DNA of 64,000 nt from contig JAPQWV010000005.1 of the NCBI GenBank assembly GCA_027422505.1, positions 18,580,001 to 18,644,000 on the forward strand, given 5' to 3'. The translations under genes were made by a program, and so were the position numbers. Source of the stretch: Craterostigma plantagineum. Taxonomy: Eukaryota > Streptophyta > Magnoliopsida > Lamiales > Linderniaceae. Of the stretch, positions 46,325-58,984 are shown piece by piece. The number at the start of each line of letters is the position of its first letter. Positions within the stretch are counted from its first letter, which is position 1. The notes beneath the pieces were generated by a model. The model ran no database searches and had not been told where the DNA came from. It saw only the letters and a program-made list of their open reading frames with translations.

Positions 46325-46744
46325 GAGATATTTACACATAAATACCCATTTATATAAAAAATTCGCAAATCAGACCCCTGTCAGATTTTTTTTATATGCA
46401 GGTACCTGTCAGAATAAAATTTTTACACATTGGTACCCGTTCGACCGCAAGTACATCATAGAACACATTTAGGTAGCATATGTAAACATATTGTGGTACG
46501 TTATACAGTGAGAAAATGGTACATCATACAACACATATTAAGGTACCATATAGACCATATATAGGTACCATATGTGGGTACCATATATACGAGTGACATG
46601 ATACTTAATACGCATACAGAAAGGTACGTCAAGACTGGAAAAATGGTACACACAATCGAACGGGTATTTATATGAAAATTTTGCTGACAGGGGGTCTGAC
46701 TTGCAAAAATTTTATATAAATAGGTATTTTTCTGTAGATACACC
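46325..46744. mobile_element. 420-bp non-autonomous MULE with GTAC clusters
   Basis: A perfect 9-bp duplication, TTAAGTATA, flanks it (46316-46324 and 46745-46753). The ends GAGATATTTACACATAAATACC and GGTGTATCTACAGAAAAATACC (reverse complement) are inverted repeats, followed by CAGACCCC...TGTCAG in both. About ten GTAC tetramers lie in the interior (GGTACC, GGTACG, GGTACA). It is related to the element at 23320-23752 and to the TIRs of the 54537-63760 MULE. Confidence 0.85.
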
Positions 46745-46753
46745 TTAAGTATA

Positions 46754-48687
46754 TAATTAAATAAAATTATGATTATCTATTTAATGCACTACTACTCAAG
46801 TGCATTAAATTCAATCTAATCAAATCATAATCATCAATTTATTAATAATTTTCAATCAATCTTTTTATTAAAAAAACCGTCATCAATTTCATAATAATTT
46901 ATAACCATAGTAATTATTCATTTCGCAAGTGTTTGTGCGAAACGACTATATGTGAGAATATTCTGCATTAAATTTTACTACTCATTAAATTCCCAAAATA
47001 AATATGGTGCCTTTCCTCTTACCATAAATTTATATGCACACCCATGGCGTGAGTCAAAATTATTGCTTTTAGTTCATACGATACGGTCTCCCCCATAATG
47101 TGTCCGACCACACATTAAAAATCCTAATAAAGATAGTTTATTACAAATTGAACCATCTTTGTTTTATTTGATGTTTCTCCTAAAGTTTCAGTGTTCATTC
47201 AATATGGTATAGAATTGTCGTCCTTAACCTACACGTGAGTTGGCTCGACCGAATAAATAAATCTTCAATATAGCGTAGGATTCGAAATCTTTAAACATAT
47301 AAAAGGTCTAAACAATATGTACATAAATCATACTGTAAAATATTCACATTCTTTAAAGACAGTTATATTTTAGGATTTTGAAGCTTGAAATGATATTCAT
47401 ATTCAAATTGATTGCTATGGGTCGAAACGGAACATTTAAAGAGTGAATGTTCAGCACCATATTTTGCGTGATATATATGAGTTTTGCATTAAATATTTGG
47501 AGAGCTTTTCGACAGAAATACGTATGAATTACTCGAACGATTGTGGGCCATTATATCCTATCATCATTGCGTTTGTTTCATATGATATTTTTGGCCAATA
47601 AAGGATTTTAATGCTTTTGTCATATCGTTGGATAAAAATTTATGTAATAACCGTAGCCTTTGTAGACCTTCCAATTTCACTTTAATTTTTTAGCTCAATG
47701 TTACTTAGGAGAAATCTTTTGTACCCACATTATGTGAGCACTTTAGTGGTATTTATCGATGCCACATAAACGTGTTATTTCAAGATAAGAGGTATCAAGC
47801 AATACAACATAAGAGGTGTCCATATAAGGGGTGAACATCGTAAATTTTCTCGTTACGTAGTTATTAATTTATCAAGAATTCTTCCAAGAAATAAGAACCT
47901 AATAATTAGGCCCATATGGGCCTTTAACTGGGCTGTCAGTTCTTTTATTGACTGCTCCCACAGTAAGAACGCCACGTGTCATTCAAAGAGCGAACCACAT
48001 AATATCATGGCCACCGACCAAAATCATTCACAGTTCGCGGGATGTTTTTGTTAAATAGGATTACTTTTGTGTGAAATTTAAAAAAAGGGATTCTAGGTTT
48101 TCTAATTAAAAAAAAGGGATTGAGTGTTTGAAAAAAAAATCGAAGTGTTTGATTATCATTTTGATCCGCTCGACTGAAATTTCATGTCGAAATGAGATTT
48201 TAATCGATGGGTTCGTGATTATTACATGTATTAACCCCAAATCTGGGTGAATTTTCGTGTTTTTGAGCTTGAAATCGACGTTTTCGAGTAAAAAACGATT
48301 TATTCGAATATTTTATTCGAATTATTCGAGTGCATTCGAATAGAAAAATAGCACTTATTCGAGTAAAAAAAAATTCGAATAAAAAATTCGAATTAATATT
48401 TTTCAATTCGAGTTTTTTGTTACTCGAATTGATTAATTCGAATAAATTCGAATTAAAAAAAAATTATTCGAATTAATTCGAATTTTTAATTACTCGAATA
48501 AATGCTACTTAAGTTGGGGTATTTCGGTAACTTTCGGTCCGTTCCCTTTTGTTTAATAAAAATAGGAAACGTTCCCTTTTATCCAACGAACCCCAGTTCG
48601 CAGCTCCAAAGAATCGATTGTTGAACGTATCTCGAAATTACTCGCCGCAACGATTTAGTTTAGTCAACGGGAAAGCTACTGTAGCAT
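46754..48687 (+). other. Intergenic region and TIC21 promoter
   Basis: AT-rich. A G-box CACGTG lies at 47973-47978, about 700 bp before the TIC21 start. From 48296 to 48505 there is a dense cluster of ATTCGAAT, ATTCGAGT and AATTCGAATT repeats that looks like the remains of a palindromic element. No gene. Confidence 0.45.
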
Positions 48688-51637
48688 ATGCAAACTCTTC
48701 TGCTTCCGGCGGGTCGCTCCGCTGCCGCACCGTCGTGTGATGCGGCGTTTCTTAAACCGTCGTTTCGCGGCTTGCACCGGCCGCTCCAAAGCTTCAGATT
48801 CAATCATTCATCTAAATCTTCGCCGGCATTGCTCAAGAGGTTTTCTTCGCCGTGCCTAATTTGGGACAGTCGCGGTAGGAAAACCCTAGCTTCGTCGCCC
48901 GTGGCGGCTGCGTACGATGCTCCGGTTGGTGACTCCGATAAAGCTAAACTTGCTCAGGTCTATCTTCGTTCCTATCTCTCTCTCTCTCTCTTTGTGCGTG
49001 GGAGCGAAGGGCATAGATAAAGTGGATAGTGATATTTGCACGAGTGTGCGATTTGAGGTAGCTATTTTGAAATTATATCCGTGATGATGGCAAGCGCTGA
49101 GAAATGCCTGAATCAATTTCTTCTTGTGATTCTTTGCTGAAATTCCTATTTCTTCGTATGCTGTTTGATTGGCCAGTTATGCCTTAAGTTATTCTCTTGT
49201 AAATCAAAATTGATTATTATTGAATTCACTTCCTTGCTGCTGTTATTGTTTCGTGATAAATCGAATATCGGGTACTTCGTGTGATCCTTCCTTGTCCATA
49301 TTCAGTCAAACATACCCAAGCTTGAAAAAACATTTATTTTCAGGTCTCAAAGAGATTAGAGAGTACCTCAAGGTACTTCAAGAGATTGGGAAGTTTCGGC
49401 TTTTGGAGCCAGCTAGTTGCAACCATTGTTTCTGCGGTGATTCTTTCCTTTTCTATTGTTGTCACTGGGCGGATTACTTCGCCGTTTACCTTCTATTCGA
49501 CCGCCGGAGGCATTGCAGCTGCATTTGTTTCCGTGTTCTGGTCGTTTGGTTACATTCGATTGTCGGAAAAGCTTCGCAAAACAGCCAACAATCCTTCCAA
49601 GGTAATGTCCATAGGTATTATTTCGCTCATTCGTTCATGGTTTGCTTATATGGTGTGATTCTGACGCACTTATATATGCTTGTATACCCGGAAAACGTCG
49701 TCGTAAATCTCTAGAGTCGTAAATAACAATATGGATATAACCTAAACGATTCCCATGGTTTGTGATGGATGGTAGTGATAAAGTTTGCACCAAGAACTTT
49801 GTTACATGATAACGAATTGGATGTCAGAGTTTGTATTAAATCTAGGTAACTCAGATGCGCAGTAAGTATGGCAAGACACAAGTGTTTTTAAAGCATAGAA
49901 ATTGAAACTTTCTTCACAAGGGTTGAAAAGATACTTGCAATGACGATCATTTACACTTATCTGCTTACGTTGTATATATATATATATACATTATATATGT
50001 ATGTATATGGTTACAGGCCCCTCCACGAGCAGATGTCGTGAAAAGCCTCAGAAATGGCATAGGCTTAAATATCTTGGGCATGGGTGCTGCTGTACTTGGC
50101 ATGCAAGCGACCGTTGGTTTATTGGTTGCAAAAGCTCTTACTAACTCGGCAGCTCCTTATTACCAGGCCCCACCTGGCAGTAGCCCCGTCCTCGCCTTGG
50201 ATGTCTTCTTGGTTCAGGTTAAAAACCCTTCACCTTAATTCTTGCCTACATATTTTTCGCTATTATTTCATGCCCGTAGTAATGTCCAATTCCCGAGAAT
50301 CGGTTGTTTTCTTGATTTGCTTGTTTGTTGATGCTCACCGTCACCCATCACAGGTTTGTTATTTTTTGTGGGTACAATCCACATTTCCCCTCGTAGTTGC
50401 AACGAATTTCACCAAAATACCTCGTGGTTTTTTTATTATGCGTCATACACTTGTAGTTTTGAAAACATAGCATCATACCCCATCGGGCAGCATTTTTGCC
50501 CGAGAATGCATCCCACGCGCCATGTATGCAACTGGGATAAGATTTCACCACATTTTTTTTTTACTTTGACTTAAATATCCTTCAAATTCATCTTCTTCCT
50601 CTCAACGATTTAGTTTACCTTGACCTTGGATAAGAAGAGCCTCCCATGGAGAACCTAACCGTAGGCAAAACCTCTAAATCCAATTCTCTATCCATGTTTG
50701 AAACCTTATTTCTCCTATAAAGATCCAATAACTCTCGAAATTCACTCACCAAGAACCCTAGTTTCTCAAACTGTCCAAAACCTCAAACTCACCCAAATTC
50801 AAAACCACGCTCATTTTTTTCCCCTAAAAGCTACTCCACTTCGTTGAGCTTCAACCTCCTTTGATCATCAGAATCAAAACCATCGCTCGCAAGCTTCAAA
50901 ATCTCATCTTTAACGCTAACTAAGGTTAATTTATGAGGAAAAAGAACTTTAACTTCACCATTTGTGTTAATCTTCTCCAAGAAACTCCCCAGCAAATCGC
51001 TAGCACCAGCGCCCAAGATCAAAGGGTTCTTCTTCTTCTCCCTTACCATTATCCAAACTATAGGTTTCCAATTCTGTTCATGCCCAGATAAAGAACCCAT
51101 GAAAGGGAAGTTGTAGAGAAACATAATAGGAGGGTTGTTCAATGGTCTACTGTAGCTAGAATTACTGTAATAACCTAAGCTAGGCCTTATCAGAGCCATC
51201 TTCACATCGCATCTCTGTTCGAAACCCGTAGGAAGGTTCGTTCTGAAGAATCCGAGCTTGAAAGTTCCGTTCCGAGACAGATTTGATCTTTGGTCAGGCG
51301 AAGAAGACGGCGATGCAGTGGTTAGGTCATATATTCAAGGGTAAAATGGGAATTTCATGTTTTTTCCTTTCCGTTAGACTTAATTTGACCGGATGAAATG
51401 CGTGTGCAAAGTTATAAAAATCATAAGGTGTGTAATGCTATTTTTGAACCATGACGGGGTTATGTGCTTAATTTTTGAACCACATAGGGGATTTATGCTA
51501 TTTAGCGTTTTTTTGTTCCACAGGCATCTGCGAATACTATACTCTCGCATTTCCTCGGACTTGTATGCTCGTTGGAGCTACTGCGCTCGGTTTCATTGCC
51601 GCCTTCTGAAAATGCACCCATTCTTAAGATGGCTTGA
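48688..51637 (+). CDS. TIC21: TIC21/PIC1, chloroplast inner envelope protein
   Basis: Four exons: 48688-48957, 49344-49601, 50017-50217, 51524-51637; 280 residues, phase 0 at each junction. The N-terminus (about 1-80) is a Ser/Arg-rich transit peptide. DKAKLAQVSKRLESTSRYFK begins the mature part. Four hydrophobic spans follow (LVATIVSAVILSFSIVV; GGIAAAFVSVFWSFGYI; IGLNILGMGAAVLGMQATVG; SANTILSHFLGLVCSLELL). APPRADVVKSLRNGI and SPVLALDVFLVQASANTI are nearly the Arabidopsis sequence. Reported roles are protein import at the inner envelope and iron transport; the sequence does not decide between them. Intron 3 is 1.3 kb because of an insertion. Confidence 0.94.
50355..51520 (-). mobile_element. 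Insertion in TIC21 intron 3 carrying a coding-like fragment
   Basis: Intron 3 contains a block with no similarity to the gene. Its left (TTTGTGGGTACAATCCACAT) and right margins (TTTTTGAACCACATAGGGG) are repetitive, with phrases such as AGCAT..ACCCC and GTAGTTTTGAAAAC or TTTTTGAACC repeated in mirrored positions. A 124-residue minus-strand ORF (50831-51205) begins MKMALIRPSLGYYSNSSYSR and looks like part of a real protein, but I cannot identify it. A captured gene fragment in a Pack-type element or a retrocopy are both possible. Confidence 0.35.
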
Positions 51638-51810
51638 GCTTTTTCTGCTAAAACATTTGTGAGTGGTTTGATTGAAGTAAGTTAGCTTGTTGTGGAAGAA
51701 ACTATATTGAACTTGTTTGCAATTTTACACGGCTTGAGCTTATGTTCTCTTCAGAAGTAAAATACTGCAACACATTTTTGACAACATTCTTTTTTTTTGT
51801 CGGTGGTATT

Positions 51811-52277
51811 TAGGGGTGTTCATTCGACAATAACCGAACCGAACCGAACTGAACCGAACTTCCGGCCAAGAATTTTATAAACCGACCGAAATATTCGTTC
51901 GGTTTGGCTTTACCGATTTTTTTGGGTTCGGTGACCAAAAAGCCGAATTTTAATTAAAAGATTTGATTTATATTATTATCATATATATTTGTATAAAATG
52001 TAATATTTTCTATATTTTATCAAATATGGTGGATATATTTTTTTATATAATATATCATGATAATTATATATTTTATAATAATAATAATATATATCTATAT
52101 AAAAAAAAAATAAGAGTTCGGTTTTTCGGTTCGGTTTGATTTACCGAGGTAATAAACCGTACCAAACCGAATTTGTTACGCTTATCAAAAATGAAAACTG
52201 AATACCGAACCGAAGGTACGAACCGAAACTCTGGTTCGGATCGGTGTGGTCGGTTGACGGACAATTGAACACCCCCA
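51811..52277. mobile_element. hAT-like inverted-repeat element
   Basis: Starts TAGGGGTGTTCATTCG and ends TGAACACCCCCA. Both subterminal parts are built from AACCGAACCGAAC and its complement GGTTCGG. The interior is very AT-rich. The flanks GTGGTATT and TGTATTAC are not a clean 8-bp duplication. It lies just downstream of TIC21. Confidence 0.65.
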
Positions 52278-52619
52278 TGTATTACAGGGACTATAGTTTT
52301 AAAAGTTAAATAGTTTTAGGACATTATATGGCCTGAGGTGTATAGATCAAAATTCATTGACGTGCCATCATACCTTTATTCTCTCTCATTTAGGTGAGTT
52401 TTTTTTCAAGGAAATAATTTTATCTCGTCATACTAATTGGACAAAATATTACAGTGGAATAAAGAAACGAAACTGCTAAAGAATTGCAATCTCTTTTTCA
52501 ATTAGCTTCATCACTTGCAACGCAATGCCTTCTTCAAGTACTTTCGATAAAATATTAAATTAGATCCATAACCGTAGAAATTCGGGCCTTTTGAACAACA
52601 AGCACATATTGATCCATCA

Positions 52620-54199
52620 TACATGACCTTCTTGGCAAACGTGTCTAAGATACATGAACCTTATAACTATGAACAAGCTAAAACTCATCCTAAGTGGCAG
52701 GCTACTATGAAAAAGGAATTGGAGGCATTGGAAGCTAATCACACTTGGACTCTTACTCACCTCCCAAAAGGAAAGAATGCGATAGGTTGCCGTTGGGTTT
52801 TTAAGGTCAAATATAATCCTGATGGCTCCATTGACAAGTACAAAGCTCGCCTCGTCGCCAAAGGGTACAATCAAGTCGATGTGAAGATTATTTTGATTCT
52901 TTTTCACCGGTTGCTAAGCTGGTCGCAGTTCGAATTGTGCTAGCTGTTGCTGCAGCTAGATCATGGCCACTCCATCAACTCGACATTAATAATGCCTTTC
53001 TACATGGATATCTTGATGAGAATGTTTACATGAAGGTTCCCCCGGGCTGCTCAAAAGCTTTTCCAAATCAGGTTTGTCTTCTTCATCGATCTTTGTACGG
53101 CTTAAAGCAAGCCTCTCGCCAATGGAATCTTGAGCTCACTTCAGAGCTTTGGGTTCATTCAATCTGCGCACGACCATTGCTTGTTTGTGAAACAAGTCGG
53201 CTTAGACATTTTATGGCTCCTTGTCTATGTTGATGATGTCCTGTTGACTGGTTCAAATGCGTCCCTCATTGTTTGCACCAAATCTTTTCTCCACGAAGCC
53301 TTTACCATCAAGGATCTTCACCATGCTAAGTACTTTTTAGGCATCGAAATCGATCGATCATCTTCTGGTTTGTACCTCAACCAGCGGAAATACATATTGG
53401 ATATCTTACAATCTGTTGGTTTGCTTGGCTGTAAAGCAGTCCCAACACCTCTTCCAAAGGGTCTTAATCTTCATGATGACACAAGTCCTTTATTGACTGA
53501 TCCCTCGTCCTACAAACGACTACTTGGCCGTTTATTATATCTTGGCTTCACTCGACCCGACATTTCTTATGCTTCGCAGCAGTTAATTCAGTTCTTACAA
53601 GCACCACGGGTTGTTCACTGGACCGCCGGGTTACATGTCTTGAAATACCTCAAAGGATGTGTCTCCTTAGGAGTCTTTTATTCCAGCACTTCAGAACTTA
53701 AGCTCTCTGCTTTCTGTGATGCCGATTGGGGAAGTTGTCCCACTACACGCTTCTCTCTTACATGTTATTGTATATATCTTGGGACCTCTTTAATCTCTTG
53801 GAAGACTAAGAAACAATAGTCTACAGTTTCCAAGTCTTCTTGTGAAGCTGAGTATCGCAGCATGAGTACCACTGTTTGCGAGCTTCTTTGGATCTCATAC
53901 CTTCTCAAGGATTTGCAGATTACTCTAACACTGCCCATTCCCCTGGCTTGTGATAACAAATTATCAGCCCTCCACATCACTGCGAATCCAGTTTTTCATG
54001 AACGCACTTAAGCACCTTAACATTGATTGTTGTGTGGTCCGCAATCAGTACAAGGCAGGCTTCATTTGTCCTTATTACATCCCTTCTTTACATCAGCCTG
54101 CAGACCTCTTCACTAAGGTCTTGTCGGCTCCCTAGTTTATCACTCTCTTGTCCAAGCTTGGTTTGTCTGATTTCCATTACCCGAAGCTTGAGGGGGGGA
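52620..54199 (+). pseudogene. Ty1/copia pol remnant (RT and RNase H)
   Basis: Reverse transcriptase blocks in three frames: [72 protein letters not shown] (the catalytic YVDD), then RNase H with SAFCDADWGSC and SCEAEYRSM, and the C-terminal HQPADLFTK. Frameshifts occur near 52880 and 53140, and a TAG lies at 53817 before STVSKSSCEAEY. gag, protease and integrase are missing. The polypurine tract GCTTGAGGGGGGGAT is at 54186-54200. Confidence 0.88.
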
Positions 54200-54469
54200 T
54201 GCAGAATATAGGATTCAATATGCTTCAAGTGCCATATCAGCTAATTGAAGATGATGAGCTGGAAGAACGTTCGGTTCTGTATCAGTTGTTGTTTTTATAA
54301 TTACGCATAGTTATTTTGTTCTGTTGCATCGGCTTGCATATAAACATGATGTACAGCTCATTTGCAATTAATCAGAAATATCATTTTACAAAGATCAAGT
54401 TTGCTTCTCTCTCAATTGACGAGTCTGAAGCTCAAGAATAACCCCATTGTTTGATTCACCAATTCAACA
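54200..54469 (+). mobile_element. 3' LTR of the copia remnant
   Basis: Begins TGCAGAATATAGG right after the polypurine tract and ends at CCAATTCAACA, 270 bp. The 5' LTR is not in the window. The end is placed by the TG...CA rule only. Confidence 0.55.
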
Positions 54470-55242
54470 CGTTATTTAGGTGAGTTGCAACGTCGTAAAA
54501 AGCGCAACGTCAACAATTGAACGTATAAAAAAAAAACGGGAATCTACACTTAAATACATAATAGAAAACTAAAAAGTCACTTAGGTATTTTGTCAGACAT
54601 ATTTTATAGCTAGGTACCCATTTGAATAAAAATTTGTACCTAATCACCTAAGATTACCAAAATACACTCATTAAATGATTTTAGAATTTCATTTCAGTTT
54701 TTTTCTCTGCAAAAATCGAGCTCCATCCCGCCGTCGACGAAATTCGTCTTGCCGACCATCTCCTTCCGCTCGTGCCGTCGCCGGACAACGATCGACGAGC
54801 CTCTTGAACGTTGGGTTCTCGATTTTGGGTGTTGATTTTGTCAGGTAAGCTTTTCTTTTGCTTTGAGTTTGGTTAATCGATTTCACGACTTTGTTCAAGG
54901 TTTAGCCCAAATCCGGGAGCTCAATGGAGCTCGATATAAGGGTGGATTGTTAGGATTTGATACTTATTGAGGCTAATCCATCGAGATTTTGGATTTTTTT
55001 TTATATAACTGTTAAGACGTACCATTTCGCATGTATATTACGTACCATTGTATGTTGTTTTACCGTACCTAAATATATTATGCGATACAGTCCGATTGTA
55101 CATTTATGTTATATAGTATCTCTGTGTATTTATATTACGTACCAAGTTACCTGTCTATACGGTACCAAAATGTCCGGTTATGCAGTACCAATCTAAACTA
55201 TACAGCGTACCATTTATACAGGTTGTCGTATTATATAAAAAT

Positions 55243-57487
55243 ATGGCGTCTGCAAATTCGGTTGGTGGCGGGACGTTATTTGCAATGTGTGAGTATAAAA
55301 GGGAGTATTCCTTACTATTAATCAATGAAGCAACGGCGCTTATCGATATGTACGTATCCCTCCAAAGAAGGTGGTCGGATATCGATTCCCGGCATGACTC
55401 AATAAAGTATCAAGTTCCGTTCCAAAGTTTGTACTCGACATTGAAAGAAAATGCGGATGTTTTCAATATGTATCAGCTGTTTATTTGATACAAATTTTCA
55501 ATGATACCGATGAAAGTGGAACGTGCCGATGAATGTGGTACAAGTGGCCCGACGAACATGTTTGGTTTTATTTTATTGTTGTTAGACTTTAGCTTTAGGG
55601 TTTTCATATTGATGATTGATAACATTACTTGTAGTACAGAAGAGAACGGAGAATCTATTGAGTTTGATTTTGAAAGAAACACAGTAGATGCATGGAGTCG
55701 TTGCATTAGGGGAGATGGACAAATCTTTAGGGATGCAGATGAATTTAGACGGAATTTGAAGAACTACTCCATTGCAATCCGAAGAAACTTTGTCTATACA
55801 AAGAGCGAGCGTAAGAAAATCATTAAGGATGAGACGTGCAAGTGGCGGATATATGCATCGCGTTATAAATGCGACAATTCGTTTGCCATTCGGAGATCCA
55901 ATCTACAACACAGTTGTGGTGAAGATACTCTTAGGAGTCGTGATCATCCGCGAGCGGACGCGCCGTGGGTAGGGAACATAGTGAAAGGTAGGGTCCAAGA
56001 CGAGCCATCGTATCGTCCCGTTGCCATGGTTAAAGACATCCTAAGGGACTATGGAGTTGAAGTGGGGTACCATAAGGCGTATAGAGGCAAAGAAAGTGTC
56101 ATTCGTAACATATATGGGCTGGATAATGGTACGTTTGATCAGTTGAGGTGGTATTGTAATGCCGTTAGAGAAACAAATCCGGGTAGCGTGGTGGAGTACG
56201 ATGTATACCCGCACGACAACAAGTTTCGTCGGCTCTTTATCTGCTTCCACGCGTGTCTCGTAGGTTTTGTTCATGGATGTCGGCCGCTCATATTCGTTGA
56301 TGGTACTCACATTAAGACTAAGTTTAAAGGAGTGCTCGTTACAGCCGTCGCAAAGGATACAAACGAAGACTTGTTCACGATTGCCTTTGGCGTTGTAATT
56401 AAAAATGATGAAAATTGGGAGTGGTTCTTTGCTACGTTGAGGAGCATGTTTCATCATTACCCGTCGACATTGAGGGAGCTGACGTTCTTCTCAGATCGGC
56501 ATCCGAGTATTATTAAAGCTGTTTCTATATCATTTCCAAGAAGTCGTCATGCATATTGCTTGCGCCATTTGGTTGACAACTTCAAGAAAGAGGTAATTGT
56601 TTAGTAATGTTTAAACTACGTTAGTGAATACGATGCAAATAATTTGTTTTTAATTTTTCCAGGTGATGAAACATTACCCGAAGCACAACAAGAAACATTG
56701 GTCATCCGTCTTCAAAAAAGCGGCTTATGCAACTACTTCGGTTCAGTTTCAGACTCACATCGCCAGCATCATCGCGTCTATGCCAATTGCACAGACTTTT
56801 ATTGAGAGATCAGATCCAACATGTTGGGCAAATGCGTTATTCGACGGGAATAAGTGGGGAGTTATTAACAACAACCAAGCAGAGTGTTGGAATTCTTGGG
56901 TAAAAGAAGCACGAGCTTGCCTGTAAAGGACATGGTTGATACCATTCGCGTGAAAATCATGACGATGATGCACGACGACGCGAGAGAGGACTGACCCTTG
57001 TTAGCGAGTTATGTCCAAAACAAGAAAAGAAACTTGTTCAGAACATCACTGCTGCTCGCACATTGAAAGTGAGTAAGTCTTCGAACGTGGCATTTGAGGT
57101 TGTCGGTGAAGATGGCTCATTTGCGGTGGACATCCAGCAGCGGGCCTACTCATGCAAAGAATGGAAAGTCTATAGAATCCCTTGTAAGCATGCAGCGGCG
57201 TGTATTGCGACTATGAGACATTCTTTTTACGATTATTGTAATCCGTACTTCCGATGCCAGAAGTATAGAGATGCATATATATCGATCATCAACCCTATTC
57301 CGATCAAGAGATGAATGCTCAAACCAATGATGGGAATTTCATTCGTGACCCGGACATTCGTGTTCTCCCCGGTCGCCGAAAGACACGGAGGATTCCTTCT
57401 CAGGTAGATAGAAGATCCAACAAGTGTAAAATATGTGGGAAATACGGACATAATCGTCGTACTTGTACAGAAGCCGTATCGACGTAG
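55243..57487 (+). CDS. MuDR-type MULE transposase
   Basis: N-terminal part from MASANSVGGG (55243). The MuDR DNA-binding domain follows, near FRDADEFRRNLKNYSIAIRR and CKWRIYASRYKCDNSFAIRR. The DDE core has Asp in PLIFVDGTHIKTKF, Asp in LTFFSDRHPSI, HAYCLRHL, and Glu in NNQAECWNSW. A SWIM finger (YSCKEWKVYRIPCKHAA) and a C-terminal CCHC knuckle (CKICGKYGHNRRTC) close the protein, with stop at 57485-57487. An intron is likely at about 56594-56662 (GTAATT...CAG). Single-base losses near 56917, 56990 and 57298 break the frame; each is fixed by one base. A break between the first ORF and the 55501 ORF may be an intron. Confidence 0.85.
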
Positions 57488-57649
57488 CGTCCGTATTTTC
57501 CATGTATTTGCTATTGCTTTTGTCCCATAACCCTTTTCGGTGCTCTTTTGTATGGTAATGACTCATTCTTTTTGTCTAAATGATGCCAGTAGGTTATTGT
57601 TTTGTCCAAATGTGTCAATAGGATATGGCTCATTGTTTTTTGTCTAAAT

Positions 57650-58060
57650 GATGCCAGTTTGGTACCGTAATATATGTAAATTTGATACTGTAATATAAGC
57701 CAGTTTGGTACTGTAATATATGTAAATTTGGTACTGTATATAAGCCAGTTTGGTGCTGTAACATAAGCCAGTTTGGTACGGTAACATAAGCACTTTTGGT
57801 ACCGTAATATATGCAATTCGGGGTTGTAACGTATACCAGTTTGATACCGTAAATTTGGTACCGTAATATATGCAACAAAAGTCCAAGGAATCCAAAAAAT
57901 GGAAAAATTGGATCTATGTTCAACGGATTCGGGGTTGTAACGTATACTAGTTTGATACCGTAAATTTAGTACCGTAATATATGTAAATTTGGTACTAAAC
58001 TATAAGCCAGTTTGGTACCGTAGTATAGGCCGATGAGGTACGCTAAACGTACAACATAGG
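57650..58060. repeat. GGTACCGTAATAT repeat cluster
   Basis: Irregular tandem copies of TTTGGTACCGTAATATATG and TTGGTACTGTAATATAAGCC lie just downstream of the transposase stop. Several overlapping minus-strand ORFs here are only translations of the repeat. Confidence 0.8.
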
Positions 58061-58984
58061 GTACTGTATCGTTTCAGAAATAGGTAACGTATAAAATAAA
58101 GTAAGACTTCGAATTTAAGACTTGACTATATTTCGTCAGAAACGAAGCATTCCAGCCGATGTTGATGTGGAGAAAGGAAGAGACAATTTCTGATGCTTTT
58201 CTGTCATGACTGCACACATTTATGAAGTTTTCTGTCATGACTGGACATATTTCTAACGTTTTTTATGTCTTGACTTGACAGATTTCTGACATACAGGTAT
58301 TAAATAAAAAATGACAGCTCATCTGACATGTCGTTGGCTTTCATAAATATTTTATGTCATATGTAATTTTGGGTACTACAACCGTGTCTGAGTTGGTACG
58401 CTTACAACAAAGTTACAGATACCCCTACAAATCTATATAAGGTACGACGTCCCTTAAATATATGATACGTCATACTAGGGTTAGTATTTTTCGAGGTCGT
58501 ACGAATTAGTTTTTCATCTCGAATCACCGTAGAACACTAATATAGAGTATTGGATACGTTTTATATCAAATTCGGTGCATTAGGCCCCCCACGCATGAAT
58601 TAAACCTTAGAATTCCAAGATTCATTAGAATATAAGGATAGAAGCAAGAACATCTACAACATAATTTGAATAATTTGGTGAGTCCTACATGTGCGAATTC
58701 GGTGCATTAGGCTTTCATATTTTTTTAATTTTTCATTTCATTATTGTTAGGTATTGTCAAAATCACGCAGGACAACGCGATTCCCTTAGGAATTTATTTA
58801 TTTTTCGATTGTATAACAAATGGTATGATATATTTGCATATCTGGGTACTGTATATATATACGTATGGATACGGTAAACCTGCAAGTTATGATACTATAT
58901 ATGTAAATGACAAGGTACCTTACTGTACAAGACAAGGTACCTTACTGTACAACAGATAAGGTACTTCATGTGCGATACATAAGG

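Noticed and set aside
54985..55242. Dense GTACC motifs considered as a CRISPR-like or satellite array
   Set aside because: Spacing is irregular and the motifs continue throughout the MULE; they are better read as part of its GTAC motif set. CRISPR is not expected in a plant nuclear genome.
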